Assembly: GCF_029852145.1 (NCBI RefSeq)
Contig: NC_079977.1
Coordinates: 16,315,948 to 16,379,947, forward strand
Length of the DNA: 64,000 nt
Source: Microplitis mediator
Lineage: Eukaryota > Arthropoda > Insecta > Hymenoptera > Braconidae
Direction of reading: 5' to 3'
The position numbers and the translations under genes are program-made. Positions 46,122-60,045 of this stretch are shown piece after piece. Under the pieces are notes generated by a model. It was not told where the DNA came from. It saw nothing but the letters and a program-made list of their open reading frames with translations, and made no database searches. Every line of letters starts with the position of its first letter. The stretch's first letter is position 1.

Positions 46122-46235
46122 CGTCAAACTGAGGACTTGAAAGACGGATAAACTCAAGTCCTCAATACCGCTCTTTTTAATTTGACTACTTTGGACCAAA
46201 CTAGTGAAATTTACTTTCCCGCCCCCCCCCCTCAA
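46118..46235. repeat. Dispersed satellite monomer
   Basis: It carries TGAGGACTTG...CAAGTCCTCA, TTTAATTTGACTACT and the poly-C block as in the 38-41.7 kb array, and leads into the (CTA)n target of the LINE. Confidence 0.85.
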
Positions 46236-46237
46236 CT

Positions 46238-46287
<50 letters not shown>
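46236..46287. repeat. (CTA)n, left target side of the R1-like LINE
   Basis: About 16 CTA units directly before the LINE 5' end. The same repeat resumes after its poly-A tail. Confidence 0.9.
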
Positions 46288-46288
<1 letters not shown>

Positions 46289-46461
46289 TCGGGGGAGAAA
46301 CCCAACTCCTACCGAGCGCGTCCCCGGGTGGCGGATAGGGGAATGTCCTCACCAGTCTTCAGACTGGCGGATAGGGGTGAAATAAAATAGCCCCCGCGGA
46401 CCAAACGTGGTGTAAGGAGAAGCTAAACTCCTTCAAAAAAAAAAAAAGAGAGACGAGCGTG

Positions 46462-48093
46462 ATGGTTAAAGGAGGAATATTTTCTATGATGAATAAGCAG
46501 ATTAGTAAAGATTCGTTTACGGAGCAAAGGAGGGATACCTCAGCCACGGCTACCGCAGGTGGGTTAGCAGCACCTGCGCGGTCGACATCCAGCGACTGCT
46601 CGACGCCCTTGGTGGACCACTTGGCCAAGGGGAAACGTATCGTCGATACGCCAAGTGAAGTCCTAGGGACGACTACTGGGAGCTGTGGGATAGAGTATCT
46701 CACTCTACGAGACGGAGCGATTTCCCAGGAAGACTCAGGACTGGAGGAACTCCGTGAGGTCCTTAAAGAGACCCTGCGGACAATAACGAAGAAGAGGACT
46801 GTGGCATCGGAAGTTACTGCTGGTGTGAAAGAAGCTGCGTTAATACTAACGCAGTTGCTTACCCACCGCAAAACGTGGAAAGATGCTCAGAGGAAGCTTG
46901 CAGTTGTCGAAGCGAAGGAGCGGGAGCGCCTTGCGGAGGATTTGAAACACTCCGAAACACTTCGGAAGAAGGCGGTCCAAGCTGGAACTCCTAAGAAGAA
47001 CAGCGAGATACCTAAGAAGAATGGGAAAGAACACTTCAGCCCACCAAAAGGACCTGAGGAGTTCATTCATTCCTATTCCGAGGTAGTAACCGGAGGCAAC
47101 ACACCCTGCGACAAGGAGGCCCCGAAAGGGAAGCGTCCCTTGTCGTCGCCCGAGGAGGGAGAGCGGGAAAAGAAGAAGAAGAAGGACAAGGAGAGTGGAG
47201 AGCAGAAGTCCGACGAAGCTCCATTCGTCTTAGTGGAAGGGAAGCGGAAAAAGAAGAAACGGAGAAAAAAGGAAAAGAAGGCAGCGGCTGGAATCAGTGG
47301 ATCAAGAGGACCGGGACAGGATGGGACAGCAAATGGACCAACGACGGAACGGACCACAGCATCCAAGGAGGCCAAGCAGCAGAAGAGGCGACAACGGGCG
47401 GAGGCCGTTTTGATCACACCAGGTGAGTCGAGATCGTCTGGGGAAGTTTTGAAAGCATTGCGATCGAAACTCTCTCCGGAGGATCTAACCACAAGTGTTA
47501 GATCAATAAGGACAGCCAGGAAAGGCGGTCTTCTTATTGAGTTCGAGGGATCTGTTAAAGATCGCTCCGCTCTCGATAAGAAGATTACCGAGGCGGCTGG
47601 TGGAGTTGTCGCGGTGCGCCATCTCGTCCCTACCACTATGGTGGTTATTGACGCGTTGGACGCTGCGACAACAGTTGATGAGGTAAGGGCGACCTTGCGT
47701 CGGAGCATCGGTGAAGGTGCGGACGAGCTCAAAGTTAATATAACTAAACCCAATAAATGGGGAGCTGTCCGTGCCTTCATTGAGGCAAGATGCGCGGTCG
47801 CCACTGCCTTAGAGGCCTTAGGAAAGGTCAAAGTGGGCTGGTTGGTCTGCCGTATCCGCCGCTGGGAACGGCTCGATCGATGCTTCCGCTGCCATGGTCT
47901 TGGTCATTCGGCCGGATCATGTAAGGTGGAGGTTGATCGATCGAGTCTTTGCTGGCGTCGCGGCCAGGCGGACCACCAGGCCAAGGCCTGTCCTAATCCA
48001 CCACGCTGCCACCTCTGTGCGGCAGTAGGAGACGGGCGATCTGTGGATCACACAATCGGTTCGAGGCGTTGCACTTCTTATAAAAATGGCTAA
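46462..48093 (+). CDS. R1-type LINE ORF1 (gag-like nucleic-acid-binding protein, 543 aa)
   Basis: This protein coats LINE RNA. The N-terminal half is charged with long Lys/Arg runs (EREKKKKKDKESGEQ, KRKKKKRRKKEKK at about 250-270). A folded segment follows (ALRSKLSPEDL..GGLLIEFEGS, about 340-375), then three CCHC knuckles near the C-terminus: CFRCHGLGHSAGSC, CWRRGQADHQAKAC and CHLCAAVGDGRSVDHTIGSRRC. The second knuckle has Arg in place of its second Cys, a likely debilitating change. The stop overlaps the ORF2 start in ATGGCTAA (8-base overlap), which suggests termination-reinitiation coupling. I use the ATG at 46462. Confidence 0.9.
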   Translation: MVKGGIFSMMNKQISKDSFTEQRRDTSATATAGGLAAPARSTSSDCSTPLVDHLAKGKRIVDTPSEVLGTTTGSCGIEYLTLRDGAISQEDSGLEELREVLKETLRTITKKRTVASEVTAGVKEAALILTQLLTHRKTWKDAQRKLAVVEAKERERLAEDLKHSETLRKKAVQAGTPKKNSEIPKKNGKEHFSPPKGPEEFIHSYSEVVTGGNTPCDKEAPKGKRPLSSPEEGEREKKKKKDKESGEQKSDEAPFVLVEGKRKKKKRRKKEKKAAAGISGSRGPGQDGTANGPTTERTTASKEAKQQKRRQRAEAVLITPGESRSSGEVLKALRSKLSPEDLTTSVRSIRTARKGGLLIEFEGSVKDRSALDKKITEAAGGVVAVRHLVPTTMVVIDALDAATTVDEVRATLRRSIGEGADELKVNITKPNKWGAVRAFIEARCAVATALEALGKVKVGWLVCRIRRWERLDRCFRCHGLGHSAGSCKVEVDRSSLCWRRGQADHQAKACPNPPRCHLCAAVGDGRSVDHTIGSRRCTSYKNG

Positions 48094-51085
48094 GGTGCTG
48101 CAGGCGAATCTACAACGGTGCAGGACATCACTGGATCTACTTCTGGCGCGGAGACAAGACTGCAGAATGGATATTGTTCTGGTTTCAGAGCAATACCATT
48201 CAGCGTCCGGACCAAATTGGTTCTGTGACCCTTCGGGGACAGCGGCAATTTGGATCCCGGACCTAGGGTCTGTTTCCGTAAAGGACAGTGGATCCAGGGA
48301 TGGTATTGTATGGGTAGTTACGCCTGCGATCACCTTCGTGTCGTGCTATTTTACTCCCAACGAGCCTATCGCTGACTTCCGAAAGAGGGTGAATGAACTC
48401 GAAAGAGTCGTTCACAATCTTGAGGGAGAAATCGTGATAGGTGGTGATTTCAATGCAAAATCCATCGATTGGGGGATGGAATGGACCGACACGCGCGGTA
48501 CTGAGCTCTTGGACATGATGGCAGGTCTCGATCTTGTCATTGTGAATAAGGGAAACACTGCAACTTTCCGCAGGGTGGGCACACGTGGGTCAATAATTGA
48601 CCTCACGTTTGCTACTCAGCAGAAAGCTGCGGTGATCTCAGACTGGGCTGTTTTGGAGGAGTTTACGGCTAGCGATCATCAATACATCTCGTATACGGTA
48701 CATGATCTACGGGGAAACCCTGCGATTGTGTCCCAGCGATCAATGAAGCGGGTAGGTTGAAGGGTTTCGAAGCTGGATGAGGGTGCTTTACAAAAAGCAG
48801 TCTCAGACAGCGTTGAGGCCTTCTCTCCTATGTCTGCTGAGACGCGCGAAGATGTTGAGATGATTGTTGACCGTACGATGAAGGCTATCGTCTTAGGCTG
48901 CGACGCTGCGATGCCTCGACGTTCCGCGAGCTCACGCAGAAAGCCAGCTTACTGGTGGACTGATGAGATCGCGCTGCTCAGGGCTGAGTGTTTGCGTCTT
49001 CGGAGGCAAGCACTCAGGACGCGAAAGCGTGATACTGGGCAGCAGAAGAACGAAGAGTACAAAGCGGCGAAGAAGCGACTGGTTGTGGCGATTAAGGAAA
49101 GCAAAGGGAGATGCTGGAAGGCGGTCTGCGAAGAAGTAGATAATGATCTATGGGGCCTTGGCTACCAGATTGTTACTCGAAAATTCCTAGGTCGCAGTCC
49201 AGTATCACCTATGGAACCCGATGCGATGCAGGAAATAGTCAATGTCCTGTTTCCGGAGCGTGAAGATCGAGACAGTTCAGTTTGGACTATACCCGATGAC
49301 GACTGTCCACCTTTCTCAGCAGCTGAACTGCGGGTAGTTGTAAAAAATCTCAAAGGAGGAAAGGCCCCGGGCCCCGACGGTATCCCCGTTGAGGTTTATA
49401 AGGCCCTCCTCCCTCAGCACGAACAACTGCTTTTGAGTGCTTACAACTCCTGCATTTCGGTTGGAGTTTTTCCCGTACGATGGAAGCTGCAAAGGTTAGT
49501 CCTGTTAGACAAAGGAAAAGGTCCGCCTTATACTCCTTCGTCCTACAGGCCACTTTGCATGCTGGACGTAGCTGGAAAAATTCTCGAATTGTTAATTCGC
49601 AATCGACTGAGAATTGAAATTGCAGATGCCGGTGGTCTAGCGGAAAACCAAGATGGTTTTCGGTTGGGTCGCAGCACAATCGGTGCTATTTCGGAAGCGC
49701 TTTCATTTGCTAAAAGAGCTTGGACGGGAAATCATCGATCCCGTCCAGTATGCATAATGATGACTTTCGATGTCAAAAATGCATTTAATTCGGCACGATG
49801 GCCAGATATAATGGAAGCGCTTCGGAAATTAGGTCTGTCCGAGTATCTCATTCGGATCATTGACGATTACTTACGTGATCGTTTTTTGATCTATGAGACT
49901 ACTTTTGGCGAGATGATGAAGAAGCTGAGTGGAGGAGCGGCTCAGGGTTCTGTCTTAGGACCGGAACTCTGGATCATCCTTTACGACGCACTTCTACGTT
50001 TAGACCTACCGAGTGAGGTGATACTGGAGGGGTTTGCTGACGATGTGGCAGCACTAATCCTTGCGCGCTCTTACGAGAGTGCGCAAAGATTAGCAAGCCT
50101 GGTCGCGACCAAAGTGGACGCTTGGCTAAATGACCATGGTATGGCATTAGCTAAGGCAAAAACTGAGGTTGTAGTACTCACAGCCCAGAGGTGGTTTCCG
50201 AGTCCTTTCCGTGCTCTCGTCGTGGATCAACACGTCGAGAGCGGAAGTTCTCTGAAATACCTCGGGGTGACGATCGATACGAAACTTACGTTCCGCGATC
50301 AGATTGTCAGTGCGGCTAACAAAGCGGCAACGTTGGTGGCAAACCTTTCTCGGTTGATGCCGAACGTCGGAGGACCGAGGAGCAGCCGTAGACGGGCTCT
50401 CATAAGTGTCTCAAACTCGATAATGCTTTACGGAGCAGAAATCTGGTGTGAGTCACTTAAAGTAGAATGCTATCGTCGACGACTGGCATCTGTTCAACGG
50501 AGGGGCGCACTGAGGATAGCTTGCGCTTACCGAACGGTTTCGGAAGCAGCCGTGATGGTCATCGCGGGTGTGATTCCAATCGACCTTTTAGGGTTCGAGA
50601 GGAGACGCATCTGGGATGCCCGTCGGGCTGGGGAAGAACCGTTGGAAAGAGTTAAGGCTCGAGAACGCGAGGAGACCCTGAGACTCTGGCAAGAGCGATG
50701 GGAATCTGCGGAAACGGGACGTTGGACATTCAGGCTCATTAAACGAGTCCGTGACTGGATTTCACGGAAAGAAGGAGAGGTGGATTACTACTTTTCCCAA
50801 TTTCTGTCCGGTCACGGCCAGTTTAATGAGTACTTGTATCGCATGGGGATCCGAACCGATCCTTATTGCCAGTACTGTCCGCAAGTTGTCGACTCTGCCG
50901 AGCACACTTTCTTTTCCTGTCAGCGTTGGTCTGAAATACGGCTGCGCTTTCAGGAGGAGAAGGAAGTGCCAAATGCCGCTGACCTGGTAATACCTTGGAT
51001 GTTGGCGACGGCAGACAATTTTAAGACCATGACAACCTACGTCCGAGAAGTGTTGTTGGAAAAGAAGACGGAAGAGATTGAGTAG
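48086..51085 (+). pseudogene. R1-type LINE ORF2: endonuclease-reverse transcriptase with one TGA
   Basis: ORF2 spans 1000 codons in one frame with a single internal TGA at 48758-48760, probably from a Trp codon. Before it lies an apurinic-type endonuclease: N8-equivalent LQANLQRC, E at SEQYH, GGDFNAKSIDWG at about 142, and SDHQYISY near the end. After it lies reverse transcriptase: KGGKAPGPDGIPVEVYK, SYRPLCMLDVAGKILE, MTFDVKNAFNSARW, GGAAQGSVLGPELW and GFADDVAAL (catalytic FADD at about residue 650). A C-terminal CQYC-x8-H-x4-C zinc finger follows. The endonuclease nicks the target and the RT copies from the 3' end. The stop separates the two enzymes, so the copy is probably dead. Confidence 0.9.
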
Positions 51086-51386
51086 CGTATGGAATGAGAA
51101 GAGTCAGCGACGGCGACAAGAAGAGGAAGACTAGCACTGCGAAGTAATGCTCACGCGGTCCCGCAGTGCTAGGTCTGAAGAAGGGAGGGTTTGAGGTTTT
51201 TAGCCGGTATGGCCCCCAAGGATACAGTCATCTGCTCAAAAAACATCATTTGAGTAAATACATCCTTGGGGGAAGAGCCCGGCACACGGAGAACAATAGG
51301 CATATGGAGAGCAGCTTATGCTTTTCATATGAATATTGTTTTCTACGGTGCGATGACGCATTTTTCCCTCAATCTCCTTCCTAAAG

Positions 51387-51417
<31 letters not shown>
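51086..51417 (+). other. LINE 3' UTR and poly-A tail
   Basis: About 300 bp of 3' UTR ends CTCCTTCCTAAAG followed by about 31 A (51387-51417). Confidence 0.8.
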
Positions 51418-51449
<32 letters not shown>

Positions 51450-51465
51450 GCTACTACTATCTCTA
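51418..51465. repeat. (CTA)n, right target side of the LINE
   Basis: ACTACTACT... continues the left-hand repeat, with one GCTACT interruption. Confidence 0.9.
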
Positions 51466-51909
51466 AACGCTATTATCATGTTAACCTATGTATAATACGA
51501 TTGAGTCTGTTGAAAATTGTCTTGGTTTCTATTCTTCCTTGCGTCCCAGAACCGTGTCACTCGATTATAGATTGATATTATACATTATTAACTATAAGTT
51601 CAGGTGTACAGCAAAATACCATAGCATATTACCTTTTCTTGACATAAATGAGTCAATTGGCTATACGCCCTCAAGTTATATATGATTTTTTAATAATGTA
51701 TTATGATGATTTCTATTACAAAAGTAATAAAGATACTAACTGAATGTACGACTTTAAATGTAGCCTAAAGATGTGTACCTAATACACGTCTTTCGGCCAC
51801 TATTGAACTTCTTGGGTATATTTAAGGTTAACTCATAAAATAATCTTTCAACAAAATTATTTTCATTCACACATATTTTTCTTTATTAAATAAATATTTT
51901 TTTATTTGC
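51466..51909. other. Spacer before the F-box-like gene
   Basis: AT-rich. From about 51680 it matches 61495 onwards, marking the left edge of the segmental duplication. No gene is seen. Confidence 0.6.
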
Positions 51910-53499
51910 TTATAAAACTTTAATAAAGTCATCAAACGACATAATACCAGCATAATTAGTTTTTTTTATCCTATCATCATTGCTCATGCTTAAGTTAAAT
52001 TCAGAACGAAATTGTGCAATATCAAAAGAATTAGTAGGTTTATTCATTTTCATGACATAATACATTAAATATTTTGTCTTTTTATTAATCTCTAATAAAT
52101 ATGTTTGATTATTGAAACCGCGGATCAAATAAATATCCGGAAAGTTATAAATATCATTATTCAGTGTTACTAGGTATAAAATCAAATAAATTAAACATAT
52201 TTGAAGTACAAGATGATAAATTTTTAAAATACTCGTCCGGCAATAATTCAATTTTTATTTTACCAGAATCTACAGTAGTAATTTTTTTTTTATTATAATA
52301 CTTTTTTGGCTTAATCTTATCAACGATAAATATATAATTATCGCTATAACGGCGAATATTATAAATCAATTTTAATGTCTGATATGTAGATTCTGTAGAT
52401 TTGATTTCGATATTGATATTAAAATTACAATAGTTATAGTCTATTCCTGATATCTCTAATTCTACTTTTATTTCGTTGTACAGTTCTGACATTATTATTT
52501 CATCGTCTTCCATTAAATTAAATAAATAGCAAGTGGAATATTTTCTTGATACATTCATCCAATTATCAAAAAGATGATTGGACATTGTCCATCTACTTTG
52601 AGCACATAAATACTTTAAATCATAGAAATTCATATACGATCGACGTTTATTACTAATATGTATAATTATAAATAAATCATTGTAAACATCTAAATATATA
52701 TTCTCATTTCTATCAGAATAAATAATGTCAATAAAATTACCTTTAAAAAATACATAATATCTATTATATGCTTTTAATCCTTTATACTCATGATAAATCA
52801 AATGAATTTCTTTGTGTTTTGCGTGTTGGTAAAATTCCAAACAATGTTCATTAATTATTTTACAAGGCATAAATGAATTGTTAATATACAATTTAAATTG
52901 ATCTGTATAAATTGGATTAAGCCTAAGAATCGAATGAAAAATATCATTATACGATGAAAAAGAATTTAAATCCTCTTTATTTTGAATATTTTGTTTTATG
53001 AAACGATTATCATTATCTAATAAAGGTGATAATAATTTTAAATCGTTATTTTGATTTTTTTTTAAAAATATATTATTTATAAACCAATAGGAATTAAGTA
53101 TATTATTTATTAATTTAACATCTAATTTATTTTTAATGTATGATGCTAAATATTTAATGTATATTTTTATTAAAGCCGTTGATACGACTATATTTGTTAT
53201 ATTTATTTCACGATCTAATATAGTTGCACCCATTCTGTCATTATTTAATTCTAATTGCCAAAATTGTCTATTACAATCTACAATGTTGAATCTTATGCTC
53301 TCTTTAAATGATTTGATATTTAATTTAATATTTTTAAAGAATATTAACTTTAATTTTAAATCGATAAAGTTTTCATTACCATAATCCCAACAAATTTTTT
53401 CAATGATCTCAATTGGTAATTGTGTTACGATATATGATTGTTGTTGTTGTTTCTTCTTCACACTTTTCTTCCTTTCAATTTTTTTTTTTCTTGAATCAT
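51910..53499 (-). pseudogene. F-box-like gene, copy A (two frameshifts)
   Basis: It is about 85-90% identical by eye to 61654-63249. The N-terminus is Lys/Gln-rich (KKKQQQQ) and leads to QLPIEIIEKICWDYGNENFIDL, a match to the F-box start LPxEIxxxI. The remaining 450 residues are A/T-codon-rich and unrecognised, with YLFNLMEDDEI and IYLIRGFNNQTYLLEIN near the end. The A-run after the ATG at 53499 has 11 A, one fewer than needed for the frame. A 2-base deletion near 52167 truncates the last 84 residues. The upstream non-coding exon is about 53757-53800, with donor GTAAGTATAC and acceptor CTCTTCTAG. The satellite modules at 53885 lie just upstream. Confidence 0.7.
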
Positions 53500-53884
53500 T
53501 GAATCAGCAGCAGCAGCAGAAGCTGTATTGGTAGATGTACTAATAGCAGTATGATATGAAGCAATTCGTTTTATATCGAATTCCAAAGATTTCCAGGAGA
53601 TAAATAAGATTTGATGAATAATTTGGAAATCGATTGTTTTTTTTCTTCCGTTTATTCTTCTATTCCTAGAAGAGTAAAAAAACAATTATAATCATAATAA
53701 TAACAATAATATTAATAATTAAGTATAAATTTAATAATAAAAAAGAGTATACTTACTACAGCAAAATACTATATTATGGCGTATAACCTTCTTTTTTTTG
53801 TTAATTAATGTGTCAATGGGCTCTGAGCTCCCCTAATTTATGTATAATGAGATGATTATATATCCAATACAACATTATACCAAC

Positions 53885-54275
53885 CATCCAATACAACTCA
53901 ACGAACTGAGGTCTTGAAATTTTTGATGACAACAAGTTCTTACTACAGTTTATACTCTGCTCATCCCTACCACGAATCTACCTTTAAATGGTGCATGCGT
54001 AGTTTTAACAGCTCTTTTTAATTTGACTAGTCTATACCGAACTAGTGAAATTTAATATTCCGCTCTCCCCCACTACTACTACTACCCAACAAACTGAGGA
54101 CTTGAAAGACGGATAAACTCAAGTCCTCAATACAGCTCTTTTTAATTTGACTACTCTGTACCGTACTAGTTGAATTTACTTTCCCGCTCCCCCCCCCCCA
54201 CCACTACTACCCAACAAACTGAGGACTTGAAAGACCGATAAACTCAAGTCCTCAATCCAGCTCTTTTTATTTTTT
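53885..54275. repeat. Dispersed satellite monomers
   Basis: About three monomers with TGAGGACTTG/CAAGTCCTCA hairpins, and one diverged unit with GCATGCGTAG, located upstream of F-box copy A. Confidence 0.85.
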
Positions 54276-54287
54276 TAAGCTCTTAAG

Positions 54288-56515
<2,228 letters not shown>

Positions 56516-56871
56516 ACAATTCAACAATTAAATAAAATTTAAGCTCTAGTTGTTTACAACTTAAGTAGATTATGTTTATTACGGGAGGCTTAGGCTCGCT
56601 GTGACATCTGTTCACCAAACGTAGCCACGGTCACCACAGGATAGGTACAGTAAGACACAGAGGACAAGGTAGTAAGATAATGAGATTGTTGTCCTTCTTT
56701 GAATATTTTTTCAAACTTCAAAGAGAGAATTAATTTCAGATTTTTTAAATTGAAAAGTCATTTATTCCTCATAGTAGGACAATAAAGATCTACTTTGTCA
56801 ATGACGTTAAACTTGATAATTAAATATTTTAAGACAATTTTTTTTTTTTTTTTTTTTTTTTTTCAATAATA
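56516..56871. other. Spacer
   Basis: One GC-richer patch (56580-56680) and a T-run before the next transposon. I see nothing else. Confidence 0.4.
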
Positions 56872-58307
56872 TCACTGTTAAAAATTTTTGTAAAATTACA
56901 ATATTTTTACAAAGCAGTGGTGTAAACACAATTTGAGTAATTTCCATGATGCGTTAGGAAAACTGCTAAAATGAGTTGTAATTTTACCGTCGTTGTGTAT
57001 AAATCGTACACGAGTTGTAATTTTACAAAAAACAGGACGTTGATTTTAAAGAAAACGCATACAAAGTTTTTACGAACTATGTTTGTAATTGAATTTCCTA
57101 CGATTTTCAGTAAAATTACAACAAAATATTGTAATTAATAATACAATGAAATCATTAAAATTTTACAAACCTTAATATTTTTCTACAAATTATATTGTAG
57201 AATTACAGTGGTTTGTAATTTTACCATCAATTTTCATTTATTGAACACGATCGAGTTGTAATGTTACTATACGATATGGATAGTTAAAAAAAGGAGCGTT
57301 TAAAGTGTACAAAAAACGAAAGAAATTTTGAGGTAAATGTTTTTACGATTTCATCCTAGTATCGTATTGAGTTTAACGTAAAAAAAAAAAAAAAAAAAAA
57401 GAAAGAAAATAGTAGGCCCACATGTTTTTTTTTCTCAAAGCAATAAAACAGCACTCATAAATATACTGTGTACATAAGTGACAAAAACTTTTTGCACTTT
57501 TTCTTGTGCCTCGCTTCAATAGGCCAAAAGGGTAAGGGGCAAATCGGTTCCTCTAAAAACAAACGCGTTTGTATATGCGTATATATCTAAAATGTACTTA
57601 TATTTTTTTTGGTATGGGATGCCGATAGTCTGCGTTCATTTACTTCATTACAATATGATCCAGTCTGCTTTGTTTTATTGAATCAACTTATCTTCGATAT
57701 TTTTACAAATAAAAGTGACCCTGAATAAATTCTGCTACAGACGCTAAATTGGTTAACATTAAAATTATTAATGAATAAAGAAAAATATGTTAATAAGTAG
57801 GTAAATAAAAAAAAACATAGATAATAATAATAATTAAAGAATTACAAACATAATAAAAATGTGATATTCAAGTTTTTTCAAGTATATTTAGTAATAATAA
57901 TTCTTTTCTCTACAATTAGTTCCATTGAATCGTATTTAAATGTTTTTCTTATCGACTAATATTACATTTTGAAATAAAAAATGTTAACAGGGGTTATCAG
58001 ATATTTTCGGCTAATTTTGTTTCGAGAACAAAAACTTTAAATACAAAATACAGACCGCACATTGATGCACTACTGTCTAATCTAGCGAAGTGTGCTTAAA
58101 TTGATTGACAATTGTATATTAATATTCGTTTGTTTAAGAGAAAAACTCGGCCAAAGTTTTCATTTACTGTACAGTGCAACAAAGATAGTACCGTTCAAGG
58201 ACTTGAGTATGTAATAGAAAGAGAAGTATGAACCCCTGTTAATAAACACTTCTAAAAAAATAAAAGAAGTCTTATGTAGTGTATCACTAAACTCAGTAAT
58301 CACTGTC

Positions 58308-58334
58308 GGTTGCGTAGCCTAGTTAAGTGGTTTT
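58308..58334 (+). repeat. tRNA-like A-box fragment
   Basis: GGTTGCGTAGCCTAGTTAAG matches the start of the tRNA-like unit at 58650 and then stops. It is a truncated copy. Confidence 0.4.
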
Positions 58335-58647
58335 TTTTCATAAGAAATTCTTTTCCGCACCATTATTACAAGTATCTTCTCCCAAAATTGAATTACTAGA
58401 AATAGTTTATTTATAATTAAGTGACATGTATACAAACAAACAAAAATAAATAAAAATTATTGAGATCCTTCGTTGACATCAGCTGCTCTAATCTAGGAGA
58501 CTATAGATGTCAATAAATTAACATTAAATGTTAATTAACTCAGAATTGTATGGCTAGTTTTTAAGTTTGTGTTTGCAGCTAATTTATTGTAAGACAAGAA
58601 ATGTAGTTTTTCAAAAGCAAATAAACTTCTTTTTTTAAAAAAAAAAA

Positions 58648-58728
58648 AAGTTGCGTAGCCTAGTCTTTAAAGCGTCGGTCTTTCGTACGTAGGGTCCCGG
58701 GTTCAAATCCCACTAATTCGTGTGCGTT
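58648..58728 (+). repeat. tRNA-derived SINE head or tRNA pseudogene
   Basis: GTTGCGTAGCCTAGTCTTTA (A-box type) is followed 33 bases on by CCCGGGTTCAAATCCCAC (B-box type), the spacing of a pol III internal promoter. The T-stem pairs over only three bases and the acceptor stem does not close, so it is not a functional tRNA. A poly-A precedes it. Confidence 0.5.
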
Positions 58729-59354
58729 CGTTGATAAGTTTTAAAGTTTTTTCTCTGAATTAAAAATTTCTAATGCAATTAGAAATCCAATTATTCGCAG
58801 ACCTAATAATCCCAGCATCGCCAAAAATAGTTAAACAAAAAATTAAGAAAATAAATCAATCTGCTTTTTATTTTTTAATTAAATAAAATCTGGTCATATT
58901 TAATGTTTGTAAAATTACAATACTATATTGTAAAATTACTTTGAAAAAAGCATTTAGATGGTTTGTAAAATTAAAGAGAGATGTTGTAATTTTTCAAACC
59001 TGGCTGATCGAAAAACCTTTGTAAAATTATAAAACCGTTTTACAATATCATTAATCTAACAGAGCCTCATATGTTTTGTAAAATTACAAAACTCATAATG
59101 TAAAATTAGAAGACTAACTCTCAAAAAAAGTTTTGTAATATTACTATAATTACTTTGTAATCTTCCAAAGCAAATACAGTAGGAAACGTTTTTTTGTAAA
59201 ATTACAATACCTAATTTGAATTATGGCTAAATGTTTTGCCTATTAGCTTCCAATACATTTTTTGTAAAATTACAATAGAAATTTTTAACAGTGATATAAT
59301 TATGAAATATTTAAGAAAAAAAGGTTAAATTAATTACATGTTAAATTTTAAACT

Positions 59355-59772
59355 CGAATAATTTATTTTAATGTATATAATACACCAACTGTACCACACA
59401 CACACACATTAAAAAATAAACTCTGTTTAGAATTCAGAGTAAAACTCTGAGATAAAAATTTACGGCGTATAACCGTCATAATTGTCAAGTGATATGTAAA
59501 TAAAAATTTGTCAAACAACATGTTTCTCTTGAAACATAATGCCATAATAATTTATTTTAATGAATATAATACACCAACTGTACCACACACACACACACAT
59601 TAAAAAATAAACTCTGTTTAGAATTCAGAGTAAAACTCTGCGAAGAAAATGTACGGCGTGTATGCGTCATAATTATCGAGTGATATGTAAATAAAAATTT
59701 GTCAAACAACATTTTTTTCTTGAAACATAATGCCATAATTATTTATTTTAATATATATATATACCAACTGCA

Positions 59773-59844
<72 letters not shown>

Positions 59845-60045
59845 TAAAAAAATAAACTCTGTTTAGAATTCAGAGTAAAACTCTGAGAAGAAAATGTACG
59901 TTGTGTATGCGTCATAATTTTCGAGTGATATGTAAATAAAAATTTGTCAAACAACATTTTTTTCTTGAAACATAATGCCATGATAATTTATTTTAATATA
60001 TATATATACACCAGCTATACCATACACACATTAAAAAAGTAAACT
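59355..60045. repeat. Minisatellite, about 200-bp unit, 3.3 copies
   Basis: Each unit runs ATAATTTATTTTAATRTATA, CACCAACTGTACCAC, (CA)n, TAAACTCTGTTTAGAATTCA, GTGATATGTAAATAAAAATT, AACATAATGCC. The (CA)n length varies from about 5 to over 30 units. Confidence 0.9.

Larger units (their letters stand above)
46288..51417 (+). mobile_element. R1-clade non-LTR retrotransposon, full length (5.1 kb)
   Basis: It has a 5' UTR of about 175 bp (with GGTGGCGGATAGGGG repeated as CTGGCGGATAGGGG), ORF1 (46462-48093), ORF2 (48086-51085), a 3' UTR and a poly-A of about 31 bases. (CTA)n flanks both ends. The G/C-richer codon use contrasts sharply with the surrounding DNA, marking a recent arrival. Its only coding damage that I find is one in-frame TGA in ORF2 and a lost Cys in ORF1. 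Confidence 0.9.
56873..59293. mobile_element. Repeat-word transposon, 2.4 kb, CACTGTTAAAAATTT ends
   Basis: CACTGTTAAAAATTTTTGT and AAATTTTTAACAGTG are inverted ends in an ATAT/TA context. About 20 copies of TTGTAAAATTACAA-like words in both orientations fill 56880-57250 and 58900-59290. The middle (57420-58880) is unique AT-rich DNA with two tRNA-like fragments. There is no transposase. Confidence 0.8.

Noticed and set aside
46023..46385. Val- and Tyr-repeat ORFs at the LINE 5' side
   Set aside because: They are translations of (CTA)n and (TA)n.
46846..50739. Minus-strand ORFs of up to 252 codons inside the LINE
   Set aside because: They are shadows of the G/C-richer ORF1 and ORF2, with no independent motif.
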